This document shows positions 15,933 to 24,848 of a stretch of DNA of 64,000 bases, one piece after another. The stretch lies in assembly GCA_021770345.1 (NCBI GenBank), contig JAETRD010000008.1, positions 89,138 through 153,137 of the forward strand. The letters are read 5' to 3'. Origin of the DNA: Lachnospiraceae bacterium (GTDB lineage: Bacteria; Bacillota; Clostridia; Lachnospirales; Lachnospiraceae). How positions within the stretch are numbered: the first letter of the stretch is position 1; every line of letters starts with the position of its first letter. The notes under the pieces are model-generated. The model ran no database searches, was not told the DNA's origin, and saw nothing but the letters and a program-made list of their open reading frames with translations. The position numbers and the translations under genes are program-made.

Positions 15933-16847
15933 TCAGTTTACAAAGTTTCTCAGATAGCGGATGCTCAGCCGAATTGCCCGCTTCGCATCCTCGAGGTCTT
16001 TCTCAAACGCCTTATCCTCGACCTCAATACAGGTATACCCGTCGTATCCGATGTCGGTCAGCGCAGATACATATTTCCCCCAGTCCACATCGCCAAGCCC
16101 CGGGAGTTTCGGCGACATATACTGCAGCGGGGTCGCCATGATTCCGACGTCCGCAAGCTTATCCGGATACACCTTGATATCCTTGTAGTGCACATGGAAA
16201 ATCTTATCGCGGAATTCATACAGCGGCCGGATATAGTCAATCTGCTGCCATACGAAATGCGACGGGTCATAGTTGATTCCGAAATTCGGGCTGTCGAGAA
16301 TCTCAAAAATCTTTCTCCAGTTCGCCGGAGTCGTCATCAGGTTCTGTCCGCCCGGCCATTCGTCGTCGGTAAAGAGCATCGGGCAGTTCTCGATGGCAAT
16401 CTTCACGCCCTTCTTCTCCGCATAAGCCACAATCGGCGGCCAGATTTCCTTTACCAGCTCCAGATTTTCCGCAACGCTTTTCTTCGGGTCTCTTCCCACG
16501 AAAGTGGTGATCATATTGACGCCCAGCATGGCGGACGCATCAATCAGATGATACAAATGATTGATATACCCTTCCCGCTTCTTCTCGTCCGGGTCCATCG
16601 TGTTCGGGTAATACGCGAGCGCCGAAATTTCCACCCCTTTCCTCTTGCAGAGTTCGTTCATCTCCTTTGCCGTCTCCTCCGTCAGGTTTGCGACGTCAAT
16701 ATGGCTTACGCCCGCGTAGCGGCGCGCCGCTTTCTCCTTCGGCCAGCATGCCACCTCCAGACATTCCAGCCCGTTTTCCGCCGCAAAATCGACAACCTCC
16801 TCAAATGTCATCCCCTCACAGATCGATGTGATTAATCCCAGTTTCAT
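15933..16847 (-). CDS. TIM-barrel sugar isomerase/epimerase-like protein (second copy)
   Basis: A 304-residue AP-endonuclease-2/xylose-isomerase-type barrel starting MKLGLITSICEGMTFEE. Probable metal ligands are the glutamate in VKIAIENCPM, the aspartate in GINYDPSHF, the histidine in IFHVHYKDI and the glutamate in YTCIEVEDK. Family members include sugar isomerases, epimerases and the lyases that act on 3-keto-glycosides. The start at 16847 follows AAGGAGG. It is the first gene of the second catabolic unit and sits just after a terminator-like hairpin. Confidence 0.85.
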   Translation of the reverse strand: MKLGLITSICEGMTFEEVVDFAAENGLECLEVACWPKEKAARRYAGVSHIDVANLTEETAKEMNELCKRKGVEISALAYYPNTMDPDEKKREGYINHLYHLIDASAMLGVNMITTFVGRDPKKSVAENLELVKEIWPPIVAYAEKKGVKIAIENCPMLFTDDEWPGGQNLMTTPANWRKIFEILDSPNFGINYDPSHFVWQQIDYIRPLYEFRDKIFHVHYKDIKVYPDKLADVGIMATPLQYMSPKLPGLGDVDWGKYVSALTDIGYDGYTCIEVEDKAFEKDLEDAKRAIRLSIRYLRNFVN

Positions 16848-16885
16848 ATGCCTTTTCCTCCTTAAAATAATCCGTTTCATGCAAC

Positions 16886-16938
16886 AAAAAAGTATCCGCC
16901 GTCACAGCCCGTACATCGATGCCGCCGCAGATACTTTT
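16886..16938 (-). terminator. Terminator-like hairpin before the second catabolic unit
   Basis: A nine-base stem (16888-16896 with 16930-16938) with further inner pairing is followed on the minus strand by a run of six T. It lies between the activator gene and the first structural gene, only about 40 bases before that ATG. It could end the activator transcript or act as an attenuator of the operon. Confidence 0.6.
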
Positions 16939-16949
16939 CCCTGACAACA

Positions 16950-16997
16950 TCCCGATACAGCCGTCCTCTCTCAGGAACTAATTTAACTATATCGGGA
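16950..16997 (-). promoter_or_regulatory. Second leader hairpin upstream of the terminator
   Basis: An eight-base perfect stem (16950-16957 with 16990-16997, arms TCCCGATA/TATCGGGA on the plus strand) encloses a smaller hairpin near 16962-16978. Together with the following terminator it makes a structured leader of about 110 bases. I cannot assign it to a known riboswitch. Confidence 0.4.
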
Positions 16998-17010
16998 ATC
17001 CCCCGTTTCT

Positions 17011-17039
17011 TCTTTTTTCTGTTTTCAAATATTTGTCAA
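17011..17039 (-). promoter_or_regulatory. Possible promoter of the second catabolic unit
   Basis: On the minus strand a perfect TTGACA (17039-17034) is followed 17 bases later by AAAAGA, a poor -10. TGCAACA directly abuts the -35. A poor -10 is common at AraC-activated promoters. Further TGTTGC/GCAACA words occur near 16882, 17074 and 17094. Confidence 0.35.
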
Positions 17040-17101
17040 CTGTTGCAAAACATTCCGGACGCGTTTCGGCCTGCAACCATTCCCCCCATTCTGTTGCAGA
17101 T

Positions 17102-19513
17102 TCAGTCCGCCGGAAAAATGTGAAACCTGCAGAATTCTTCCGCCTGCATCTCAATCGTCAGCTTTAACCGGTCACGGTTTGACTGAATTTTGGTACGCGT
17201 CAGCTCCGGCATGCATATTTCCTGAAGATACTTGATATCGGTCCGCTCGAGATTGCTGTCATTGCCGAACTTCTCCCACTCATCCACGATCGACCCGTGG
17301 CTCGCATTGACGCTCCTGCGCTTTACATAGTACCAGCTGTTTTCGCTGACACCGGTAAGCTCGATTTCAAGGGTTCTTCTCTCGGACATATCAAAGTACG
17401 ACTTCACCTCCTCCACCCGCGACTGGTTCTCCGCATTGATAAAATAGCCCGTACCGTACCAGACCAGATTGTAACACAGAATCTGATATTCATCGTCCCC
17501 CTGTTTTGTGACAATATAGTTCTCCCCGCGGGCGATCAGCTCGTTCCCCAGCCGGTTGAGCATCCGCACCGCATAAAATATGGGCTTTCGTATCGCATCC
17601 TTCGTCAGCAGTCCACCGCCGCCGTTCACCACATTTCTCGCCGAATAAGAATTGCAGATCCAGTCCGTGCACATCCACAGGCCAAACGTCTCCACCTCTC
17701 TGGCATGGTTTAAAAGCGTCCGCAAAAACAGTGCGCCCCGAAAACAGCTGTCGTTTAAAAAATTGCTGTTTGAAACCGTCAAATTCCACTCACTGACCAC
17801 AATCTTTGCCTCTGAAAGCCCCACCCGCTCCATAAGCTCTTTCACTTTTTTCAGTTCTTTTCCCTCGAAGTCGCGGTCCTTTGTCCGCACGAACCCCGCC
17901 TTTTCCTCCTGCTGCTCCCCGGGCGGCAGCGGATGGTACGGAAACATCATAAAGGAGACAAAATCCGGCCGGTATTCGGATGACGCCAGATTCCTTAACG
18001 TCCGCTCGAGATAGACTTCCCCGATATTGGACGCCCCGCCGTTATAGCCGACCATCGCCCCCGGAATAAATTCTTTCACCTTCCTGCAGATAAAGCGATA
18101 GACATCCTCAAATTCAAATCCGTCCGCCTCATAAAAGCGGTCGTAGGACTCGTGAAACTCCTCCCTGCCGATCTCAAATCTCCACATACTGCACTCTCTC
18201 ACACCGTACCGCCGGACGATGCTCCGGAAAAACGTCTGATACAAATCCTCCCAGACACGCCTGTTCTGATAGGTGATGCAGATGTTTTCAAACCATACCG
18301 TATCGTCGGCATTTTTCACATTCGCATAGGGACGGTTGGTAAAGTCCAGCCAGGGTCTGATATGGTGCTCCACCAGAAAATCGAGCACCTCAAAAATCAT
18401 GTCAAAGTTGTAGTTTCCGACAGACTTTCCGTCGCTGACCATTGTTCTGGTGTTAAAAATCATCCAGATTCTGGCATACTGATACCCCAGCTCTTTTGCG
18501 AGATACAACGTGTGATACTGCACGTTTGCATTTACCATGTCATGGATAAAGCCTATATTTATCATCTGATTCCAGTTCTTATACATCGGCTCTGTCTCTC
18601 TGACATCCACGGTTTCCGTGTCTTTCTTTGCATTTGCAGGCGTATCTGCCTGCCTGTTTTTAAATTTTTCCTCGATCTGCGCTTTTAATGCCTCATCGAA
18701 TTGCTGCCGCCCCGTGCCCTCTCTCCTCATTTTCAGACGGTATTCCGTCGGGGCCATCCCGTAAATTTCCCGAAATACTCTGGTAAATGCAGAGGCGTTG
18801 GAAAAGCCGCAGTCCATCGCGATTTTCGTCATATTTTTTTCCGTATACAAAAGCTCGCCCACCGCATACTGCGTGCGCACCTGATTCACATATTCCGCGA
18901 AATAGGTTCCTGTCTGCTTTTTAAACAGCCGTGAGAGTGTGGAGGTCGACGTGTACATCTGCTTTGCCAGATCGGACAAACTGATGCCGTCCTGGTAATT
19001 CTGGTGTACATAGTGAATGATTACCTGCAGCTTCTCGTCCGCATCATAGTTCTCGGAAATCTCCGCATTGGTATCATTCAGCATAAAATGCTCCACGAGT
19101 TCGTCAAAAATCTGGTACATCAGGCTGTATTTTAAACTGTCCGTCCGATGCCTGGAAACAACTTCCTCATAAATCAATTCCCTGCACAGCTTTTGAAGCT
19201 CATAAAAAGATCTCTCCGGTTCCGCCACACTGTTGCACCAGAAAATGCCGTTTGGTTTCTTCAGCAGATGAACCAGAATCTGATACCCGAACCTGATACT
19301 GCAAAGAATCGTCTTTTCCCCCGTGCTGCAGCTGTGCTGGACGCTGGAATTGACGACGATAAGGTCGTCTTTCTCAAGCGTATAGTCCGTCTCTTTTATC
19401 TTTACCCGGGCACGCCCTTCCACCACATACAAAAGCTCGACATCCGAATGCTGGTGCACGGGTTCGCTGCCCTCCCGGCTGATATTCACTGTAAATTGAT
19501 GATATAAATTCAT
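17102..19513 (-). CDS. AraC-family activator with C-terminal GH39-like domain
   Basis: An 803-residue regulator. Residues 1-130 form a cupin sensor (HQHSDVELLYVVEGRARVKI). Residues about 165-270 hold the double AraC helix-turn-helix (LSDLAKQMYTSTSTLSRLFKKQ; YTEKNMTKIAMDCGFSNASAFTRVFREIYG). From about 300 the chain resembles GH39 beta-xylosidases, including YGVRECSMWRFEIG and VVSEWNLT, so a retained sugar-binding site may sense the inducer. GGGGGAAC precedes the ATG. It lies between the importer unit and the acyl unit, both on the same strand, and is the natural candidate to control both. Confidence 0.9.
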   Translation of the reverse strand: MNLYHQFTVNISREGSEPVHQHSDVELLYVVEGRARVKIKETDYTLEKDDLIVVNSSVQHSCSTGEKTILCSIRFGYQILVHLLKKPNGIFWCNSVAEPERSFYELQKLCRELIYEEVVSRHRTDSLKYSLMYQIFDELVEHFMLNDTNAEISENYDADEKLQVIIHYVHQNYQDGISLSDLAKQMYTSTSTLSRLFKKQTGTYFAEYVNQVRTQYAVGELLYTEKNMTKIAMDCGFSNASAFTRVFREIYGMAPTEYRLKMRREGTGRQQFDEALKAQIEEKFKNRQADTPANAKKDTETVDVRETEPMYKNWNQMINIGFIHDMVNANVQYHTLYLAKELGYQYARIWMIFNTRTMVSDGKSVGNYNFDMIFEVLDFLVEHHIRPWLDFTNRPYANVKNADDTVWFENICITYQNRRVWEDLYQTFFRSIVRRYGVRECSMWRFEIGREEFHESYDRFYEADGFEFEDVYRFICRKVKEFIPGAMVGYNGGASNIGEVYLERTLRNLASSEYRPDFVSFMMFPYHPLPPGEQQEEKAGFVRTKDRDFEGKELKKVKELMERVGLSEAKIVVSEWNLTVSNSNFLNDSCFRGALFLRTLLNHAREVETFGLWMCTDWICNSYSARNVVNGGGGLLTKDAIRKPIFYAVRMLNRLGNELIARGENYIVTKQGDDEYQILCYNLVWYGTGYFINAENQSRVEEVKSYFDMSERRTLEIELTGVSENSWYYVKRRSVNASHGSIVDEWEKFGNDSNLERTDIKYLQEICMPELTRTKIQSNRDRLKLTIEMQAEEFCRFHIFPAD

Positions 19514-19619
19514 TGTTCCCCCATCTGATATGTCATATCTTTTGTCACTGTTTTCTTCTCTATCTTATCTTTTTCGGCATCTTTCAACAACCTTTTTTCT
19601 TCTGGAAATAGCAGGAAGC

Positions 19620-19648
19620 GCGCATCAACAATCCCGCCGTTGATGCGC
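19620..19648 (-). repeat. Perfect 10-bp hairpin after the sugar-binding protein gene
   Basis: Arms GCGCATCAAC and GTTGATGCGC with a nine-base loop lie between the binding-protein stop and the activator start. No T run follows on the minus strand, so it may be an mRNA-stabilising stem or a weak terminator. Confidence 0.5.
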
Positions 19649-19713
19649 ACCTCCGTATTCTCCTATGGACAGCTTTGTCGTGAAACGCCCTGGCGTGTCA
19701 CTGTACGACAGTT

Positions 19714-20865
19714 CTAGTCAAAATCCGCGTTTGTGACAGAGGTCACGGTTCCCGTGGAAAGGAATTCGTCTACAGTATCTGCATCCACAAACAGCGTACC
19801 TGCTTTCTGGATGTATCCCTTTTCCAGCTCTCCCGCCATCACGCCGTTGCAGACATACAGAATCTCGTTTGCCGTATCGTTGACAGAGCCTGTCATTACC
19901 ATTCCGCGAAGCGGTGTCTCGCCGCTGACAGAACCTTTGATCAGCTCCGCCATCGCATTGTCACCGTTGATGGCAAAGATCGCCATATCGGAGTAATCCG
20001 TAACCGGAGAACTGAGACCGGTAAGGTAATTGTTTGCGCCTGTCGCCAGCGCGGAGTGCGCCGTGAGAATCACCTTTGTCGAGGAATCCGTCGTGAAAAG
20101 GTTCTCTGTCGCAGCCATCCCTTCGTCTACGCTCTCATCCTGGCATTCCACTTCTTTTACGAATTTTGCCTTCGTGGAGAACTCCTCAATTTTGACAAGC
20201 TCATCCGCCTGAACCACACCGGTGTCCGCGGTACGGCAGCTTAACACCACAACCGGAACCGAGTGATCTTCCGCGTCCGCATAGGTGGAATCGATCCACT
20301 TTGCCGCAAGCTTGCACGCATAGTCCGCAAGTTCCGCATCATCCGAAACCATCAATGCGTCATAGGTGCTTGTCGGGGCTACGAATGCCACAAACTTTAT
20401 CCCCTTCTCCTCGCACGACGCGATGACGCCGTCCATCGACTCCGGTGCGACCGACCAGCAGACAATCACATCCACGCCCATCGCGATATAGTTTTCACAC
20501 GCTTCGATCTGCGTCGTCGGATTAAATTCGCCATCCGCGTACTGCGCTTCCCAGCCGGCGTCTGTCATCACGGTGACAAACTCGTCCGCGAGCATCTGGA
20601 AAAAGTCCCCGCCAAGTCCGAAGGTCACAAAGCCCACGCTGTGTCCCTCACCGCCTGCCGCCTCCGTCACTGCCTGCGCCGCATCATTTGCCGCCTCTGT
20701 CGCGGCATTCTCTGCCTCGTTATTCTCTGCGCCTGCCGCTGCACCGTCCGCCTCGTTCCCCGCAGCATTGTTACCGGAAGCTTCCTCTTTCGGAGCTCCG
20801 CAGCCTGCAAACATTCCGGCTGCCATCACTACAGACATCACCACTGCCAATACTTTCTTTTTCAT
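19714..20865 (-). CDS. Ribose-type ABC substrate-binding lipoprotein
   Basis: A 383-residue lipoprotein with a signal helix and lipobox FAGC near residue 22. A low-complexity A/N/E-rich linker (about residues 24-72) joins it to a periplasmic-binding-protein type I fold (Peripla_BP_4), starting HSVGFVTFGLGGDFFQ. It is the last gene of the importer and belongs to the CUT2 type with the permease and double ATPase upstream. The ligand is unknown; context suggests an intact glycoside or its sugar. Confidence 0.9.
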   Translation of the reverse strand: MKKKVLAVVMSVVMAAGMFAGCGAPKEEASGNNAAGNEADGAAAGAENNEAENAATEAANDAAQAVTEAAGGEGHSVGFVTFGLGGDFFQMLADEFVTVMTDAGWEAQYADGEFNPTTQIEACENYIAMGVDVIVCWSVAPESMDGVIASCEEKGIKFVAFVAPTSTYDALMVSDDAELADYACKLAAKWIDSTYADAEDHSVPVVVLSCRTADTGVVQADELVKIEEFSTKAKFVKEVECQDESVDEGMAATENLFTTDSSTKVILTAHSALATGANNYLTGLSSPVTDYSDMAIFAINGDNAMAELIKGSVSGETPLRGMVMTGSVNDTANEILYVCNGVMAGELEKGYIQKAGTLFVDADTVDEFLSTGTVTSVTNADFD

Positions 20866-20913
20866 TTTCTTCCTCCATTCCGCCGCCGCAGCGGCTATAA
20901 TTCAACTATCTTT

Positions 20914-21864
20914 TTACGCTGTCTGCGCCTCCCGGTTGCTCAGGTACAGAGAGAACAGCATGATCGCGCCTTTTGCGATATACTGCGGGTAAGTGCCCAG
21001 ATTAATCAGCTGCATGCCGTTTGCGAGCACGCCGAGCACATACACCGCCACGATTGCCTTCCAGAGTGTTCCCTCGCCGCCCTTTAACGCAACGCCGGAA
21101 AGCACGCAGGCGGTGATTCCCGTAAACTCAATTCCCGCACCCGTTCCGGAATCCGCGGACCCCGATCTCGACGCCAGAAGGATTGCGGAGATTCCGACAA
21201 GTGCGCCCGCCACCGTAAACGACAGCACTTTGATTCTCGCCACGTCAAGTCCTGCCAGCCGCGCCGCCTCCGGATTGTCTCCGGCCGCATATACCTTTCT
21301 TCCGAGCGATGTTTTCGTCAAAAGAAAGATTGCGATCGCGACGATTGCGATCATGATGATCACATTAATCGGAACCACTCCGCCGATTTTCCCCTGGCCG
21401 ATATACATAAAAGGCTTCGGGAGATTGTGAAACGTTTTCGATCCGCTGATCAGGTAGGAAATCCCCTGAAAGATTGCCATCGTTCCGAGCGTTACGATCA
21501 TGGCGTTGCTCCTCAGCACCAGTGTCATAATGCCGTTAAACGACCCGAGCAGCGCGCAGACAACGATTGCCAATACCACCGCAACCGGCACGGATACAAG
21601 TCCCAGCGACAGCAGTTTCGTACAGAGCACGGCCGCCACGGATACCTGATATCCGATGGACAGATCGCAGCCTCCGCTCACCATAATGATAAATACCGCC
21701 GTTGTGCAGACCGCCACATGCACATTCTGAACCAGAATATTCGAGATGTTCAGCGATGTCAGAAACGAAGGCGACATCACACTGAAAATCACAATCAGCG
21801 CAATTAATAAGATCACCATTGACCAGTCTGCAAAAAAACGGCCGATTGACTTTTTATTTTGCAT
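20914..21864 (-). CDS. Ribose-type ABC transporter permease
   Basis: A 316-residue RbsC-like permease with eight to ten hydrophobic helices. The CUT2 family motif appears as GRKVYAAGDNPEAARLAGLDV near residues 188-208 (E-A-A region). A single permease gene is present, consistent with a homodimer. It starts 14 bases after the ATPase stop. Confidence 0.92.
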   Translation of the reverse strand: MQNKKSIGRFFADWSMVILLIALIVIFSVMSPSFLTSLNISNILVQNVHVAVCTTAVFIIMVSGGCDLSIGYQVSVAAVLCTKLLSLGLVSVPVAVVLAIVVCALLGSFNGIMTLVLRSNAMIVTLGTMAIFQGISYLISGSKTFHNLPKPFMYIGQGKIGGVVPINVIIMIAIVAIAIFLLTKTSLGRKVYAAGDNPEAARLAGLDVARIKVLSFTVAGALVGISAILLASRSGSADSGTGAGIEFTGITACVLSGVALKGGEGTLWKAIVAVYVLGVLANGMQLINLGTYPQYIAKGAIMLFSLYLSNREAQTA

Positions 21865-21878
21865 GTATCATTTCCTCC

Positions 21879-23348
21879 CTATAAGCCGGAAGCCTTCTTT
21901 AAGACAACTTCCTGACTGAATTCCTCTTTACAAAGCTCCCCTGTCATCTTGCCCTCGTGCAGCACAATAATCCGCTCGGACATCCCGAGGAGCTCCTCCA
22001 TATCGGACGAAACCATGATGATGCTCTTTCCCTGCTCCGCAAGCTCATTCATCAGCGTGTAAATCTCGTGCCTCGCACCCACGTCGATTCCCCTGGTCGG
22101 CTCGTCAAAAATCAGAATTTCCGGGTTGGCCGCAAGCACTTTTGCGATAACCACTTTCTGCTGATTCCCGCCCGAGAGCCCGCCCGCCGTCTGAAACAAA
22201 CCCGGCGTTTTGATGCGGAGTTTTTCTTTGTAATCCTCCGCGATCTCCATCTCCCGTTTCGTATCCATCACAAGATTTCTGCTCAGGTTTTTCAGATTGG
22301 AGATCGAAATATTCCAGAAAATCGGCTTGTCAAGAAAACATCCCTGATACTTTCTGTCCTCCGGAATCAGACCGATCCCGGCCGCCATCGCGTCCGCAGG
22401 TGACGTCGGATGAATTTCCTTTCCGTTCATCTTCACGGCTCCCGATTCCCGCTTTGCGGCGCCGTAAATCACGGACATCAGCTCGGTTCTCCCCGCGCCG
22501 ACCAGCCCTGCGAATCCGAGGATTTCCCCTCTGTGAAGCACAAAACTGATATCTTTTACCCCGTTTCCGGTCAGATGCTCCACCTCAAGCACCACGTCCT
22601 TCGACGCCGGCTTTTTCGGCGGGTAGGTCTCCTGCAATTCTCTGCCCACCATGTAGGCGATCAGGCCGTCCTTATCCGTATCGCCGATATTGATCGTCGT
22701 CACATACTGTCCGTCCCGTAAGACCGAAACCCGGTCGCAGATTTCAAACAGCTCCTCGAGCCGGTGCGAAATATAGATGACCGTCACCCCGTCCGCTTTG
22801 AGCGTTTTTACCAGCTTATAGAGCTTCTGCTGCTCCGCCATCGTGATGGACGCCGTGGGCTCATCCATAATAATAATCCGGGCATTCTTCACGATCGCCT
22901 TTGCAAGCTCGACAATCTGCCGGTTCGCCATCGAAAGCTCGCGAATCAGACAGGTCGGCTCGATATCGCTGTCAAATTTCTTTAAAATCTCTCTTGTCTT
23001 CTCATATCTGGCTTTGTCGTCTAAGACAAAGCCGTCCGGCATTCCCATAAAGATGTTGTCCGCGACCGTCATGGCTTCCATCTGAATCATTTCCTGATAA
23101 ACGACTGCCACTCCCATCTCAATCGCCTGCGAAGGCTCCAAATGCGTGTATTCTTTGCCGTTTATCACAATGCTCCCGGAAGTGGGGCGGATGGCGCCCG
23201 ATATCGTCTTGATAAAGGTGGACTTTCCTGCCCCGTTTTCCCCCACCAGCGCATGTACCTCCCCTTTTTCAAAGGAAATCGATACATTGTCAAGTGCTTT
23301 CACGCCCGGATAATCCTTATGTATATTTTTTAACGCTAAGATTTCCGT
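21879..23348 (-). CDS. Ribose-type ABC transporter ATPase (two ATP-binding domains), unusual start
   Basis: A double-cassette ATPase of about 489 residues. Domain 1 has Walker A GENGAGKST, signature LSMANRQIVELAKA and Walker B IIIMDEPTA. Domain 2 has a degenerate Walker A (GLVGAGRTELM), signature LSGGNQQKVVIAKVL and LIFDEPTRG. This asymmetry is normal for CUT2 ATPases. The expected first strand (ILALKNIHKDYPG) is encoded upstream of the first GTG at 23303, but that stretch has no ATG, GTG or TTG before an in-frame TGA at 23366. ACG at 23348 has GGGG seven bases before it and would give the normal N-terminus, so I take it as start. The alternative is a shortened GTG start. Confidence 0.8.
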   Translation of the reverse strand, partial: TEILALKNIHKDYPGVKALDNVSISFEKGEVHALVGENGAGKSTFIKTISGAIRPTSGSIVINGKEYTHLEPSQAIEMGVAVVYQEMIQMEAMTVADNIFMGMPDGFVLDDKARYEKTREILKKFDSDIEPTCLIRELSMANRQIVELAKAIVKNARIIIMDEPTASITMAEQQKLYKLVKTLKADGVTVIYISHRLEELFEICDRVSVLRDGQYVTTINIGDTDKDGLIAYMVGRELQETYPPKKPASKDVVLEVEHLTGNGVKDISFVLHRGEILGFAGLVGAGRTELMSVIYGAAKRESGAVKMNGKEIHPTSPADAMAAGIGLIPEDRKYQGCFLDKPIFWNISISNLKNLSRNLVMDTKREMEIAEDYKEKLRIKTPGLFQTAGGLSGGNQQKVVIAKVLAANPEILIFDEPTRGIDVGARHEIYTLMNELAEQGKSIIMVSSDMEELLGMSERIIVLHEGKMTGELCKEEFSQEVVLKKASGL

Positions 23349-23366
23349 AAAATCACCCCATTCTCA

Positions 23367-24422
23367 TTATTCGCCGATCGCAGCCTTTAACGCCTCCTGA
23401 TGGCGTCTGACCTGTTCGATGCTGTCCACGTCCAAATCCATGCGCAGATGCTCTCCGCCCTCATACTCCGAGCTTAAATAGCCCGTGTAACCGGCCTTTT
23501 TGTATGCTTCCACAACCTCCGGAACCGCAACGGCTGTCTCCTGCAAATCCTCATGCATGTTGTAAAACTTCGCATGCGTGTGGAAGATATAGTCGATGTT
23601 ATCAATGATATCCTGCGGCTCGGACCAAGAATAAGTAAAGGATGTACCCGCATATTCCATATCCGCAGGGCCGCCGCCCGCCGCGGCAACCGCATCCATC
23701 ATCTCTTTCATGCCGTTTGCCATCCGGTATTCCATATTTGCTTTTCCGAGGTCAAGGTCATACTTAATCTTGACAAAGCCCTTCTCCCTGCGGCTCGCGT
23801 AAGCATCGTCCACAATCTTAATACACTCCTCGGACGCCCCGTGCCTTCTCGCTTTCTCGCGCACCACATCCGGGATATTCTTGCAGAAAATTCCCATATC
23901 CGGGATAAACCCGAAATGCTTCGTGCCGGTTCTGTGAATCATCTCCATGTAGCCGTCGGCCCATCCAGAATTTAACGAGAACGGCGCGTGAACCTCGAGA
24001 CCGATTTTCACATCCATCTTTGCCGCATAGTCCATACTGCCCTCGATGACGTCCATCGGCGTGGACACGAGCGTTCTTAAATTGTGAAAGCCGAGCAGCG
24101 ACGCAAGCCGGATATCCCGTTTCATCATCTGAATCTGCTCACGAAGCGTCAGCGTCCGGTTGTCATAAATGCGGTTTTCCAGAAACGCATCGTAGCAGAC
24201 AGGCGTCAGATTATATTTCTCCATCCAGTCAAACCACTGACTGCGGAACTCCTCTGTCTCAATCGGCAGCGGAAACCGTTTGATCATCTGCTCCGCAAGA
24301 AGCTCCACTCCCGTGGCTCCGGTCTTTGCGGTTTCCCTGAGACATCCCTCGAGATCCAGTTTTCCGAGATAGTACTCGTCCTGGTAGCTGTAGAGGGATA
24401 CACATCTTTTTATATTGCTCAT
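23367..24422 (-). CDS. TIM-barrel protein, candidate C-glycoside deglycosidase alpha subunit
   Basis: A 351-residue xylose-isomerase-like barrel, beginning MSNIKRCVSLYSYQ. Candidate metal ligands are glutamate in GLEVHAPF, aspartate in FIPDMGIF, histidine in FHTHAKFY and glutamate in YLSSEYEGGEH. The next gene upstream encodes a DUF6379 protein; that pair is known as the alpha/beta C-glycoside deglycosidase (DgpBC, CarBC, EuCGD types), which cleaves the C-C bond between a 3-keto sugar and an aromatic aglycone. The start at 24422 is chosen because GGAGG is eight bases away; the ATG at 24428 is too close. Substrate is not known. Confidence 0.82.
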   Translation of the reverse strand: MSNIKRCVSLYSYQDEYYLGKLDLEGCLRETAKTGATGVELLAEQMIKRFPLPIETEEFRSQWFDWMEKYNLTPVCYDAFLENRIYDNRTLTLREQIQMMKRDIRLASLLGFHNLRTLVSTPMDVIEGSMDYAAKMDVKIGLEVHAPFSLNSGWADGYMEMIHRTGTKHFGFIPDMGIFCKNIPDVVREKARRHGASEECIKIVDDAYASRREKGFVKIKYDLDLGKANMEYRMANGMKEMMDAVAAAGGGPADMEYAGTSFTYSWSEPQDIIDNIDYIFHTHAKFYNMHEDLQETAVAVPEVVEAYKKAGYTGYLSSEYEGGEHLRMDLDVDSIEQVRRHQEALKAAIGE

Positions 24423-24436
24423 ATTCATCTCCTCCG

Positions 24437-24832
24437 TTACCTGATTTCAAATTCTGTGTCGCAGGGCGCCTCTATCTGAAACGGCATGTAGGAAGGAGCG
24501 ATGATCTGCATGCCCCGCAGGCTGTGTGTTCCCTGTGCCAGCCCGCCTTCCTTCCTCACCGAAACCGCTGCGTACTCGCCGAACTCCCAGCGGTACTCCG
24601 GGTCGATCACCGTCCGCGTCTCCTCGAGTGTGAATGTCTCACCGTTTACCGTGATGCGGATATCGTCCCGGTTTACGTCCTCACCATCCACATTCAGCCT
24701 GATATCCCTTAAAATCGAAAGCGTAAAGCTTCTGTAGTACTGCGCTTTCATCTCAAAACAAAATCCGACAACTTTGCCGTCCTCCCGGATGTTTTGAAAA
24801 CTGTCCGGGTTATAGATTGGTCTTCCAGCCAT
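24437..24832 (-). CDS. DUF6379 protein, candidate C-glycoside deglycosidase beta subunit
   Basis: A 131-residue, mostly beta-strand protein with the family look of CGD beta subunits: YRSFTLSILRDIRLNVDGE near the start, then EETRTVIDPEYRWEFGEYA and LRGMQIIAPSYMPF. In known enzymes this subunit packs on the barrel subunit and contributes to the active site. It precedes the barrel gene by 14 bases with a ribosome site in the gap, so co-translation is likely. No signal peptide. Family assignment is from memory of the sequence pattern. Confidence 0.8.
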   Translation of the reverse strand: MAGRPIYNPDSFQNIREDGKVVGFCFEMKAQYYRSFTLSILRDIRLNVDGEDVNRDDIRITVNGETFTLEETRTVIDPEYRWEFGEYAAVSVRKEGGLAQGTHSLRGMQIIAPSYMPFQIEAPCDTEFEIR

Positions 24833-24848
24833 TCCTTACCTCCGATTC

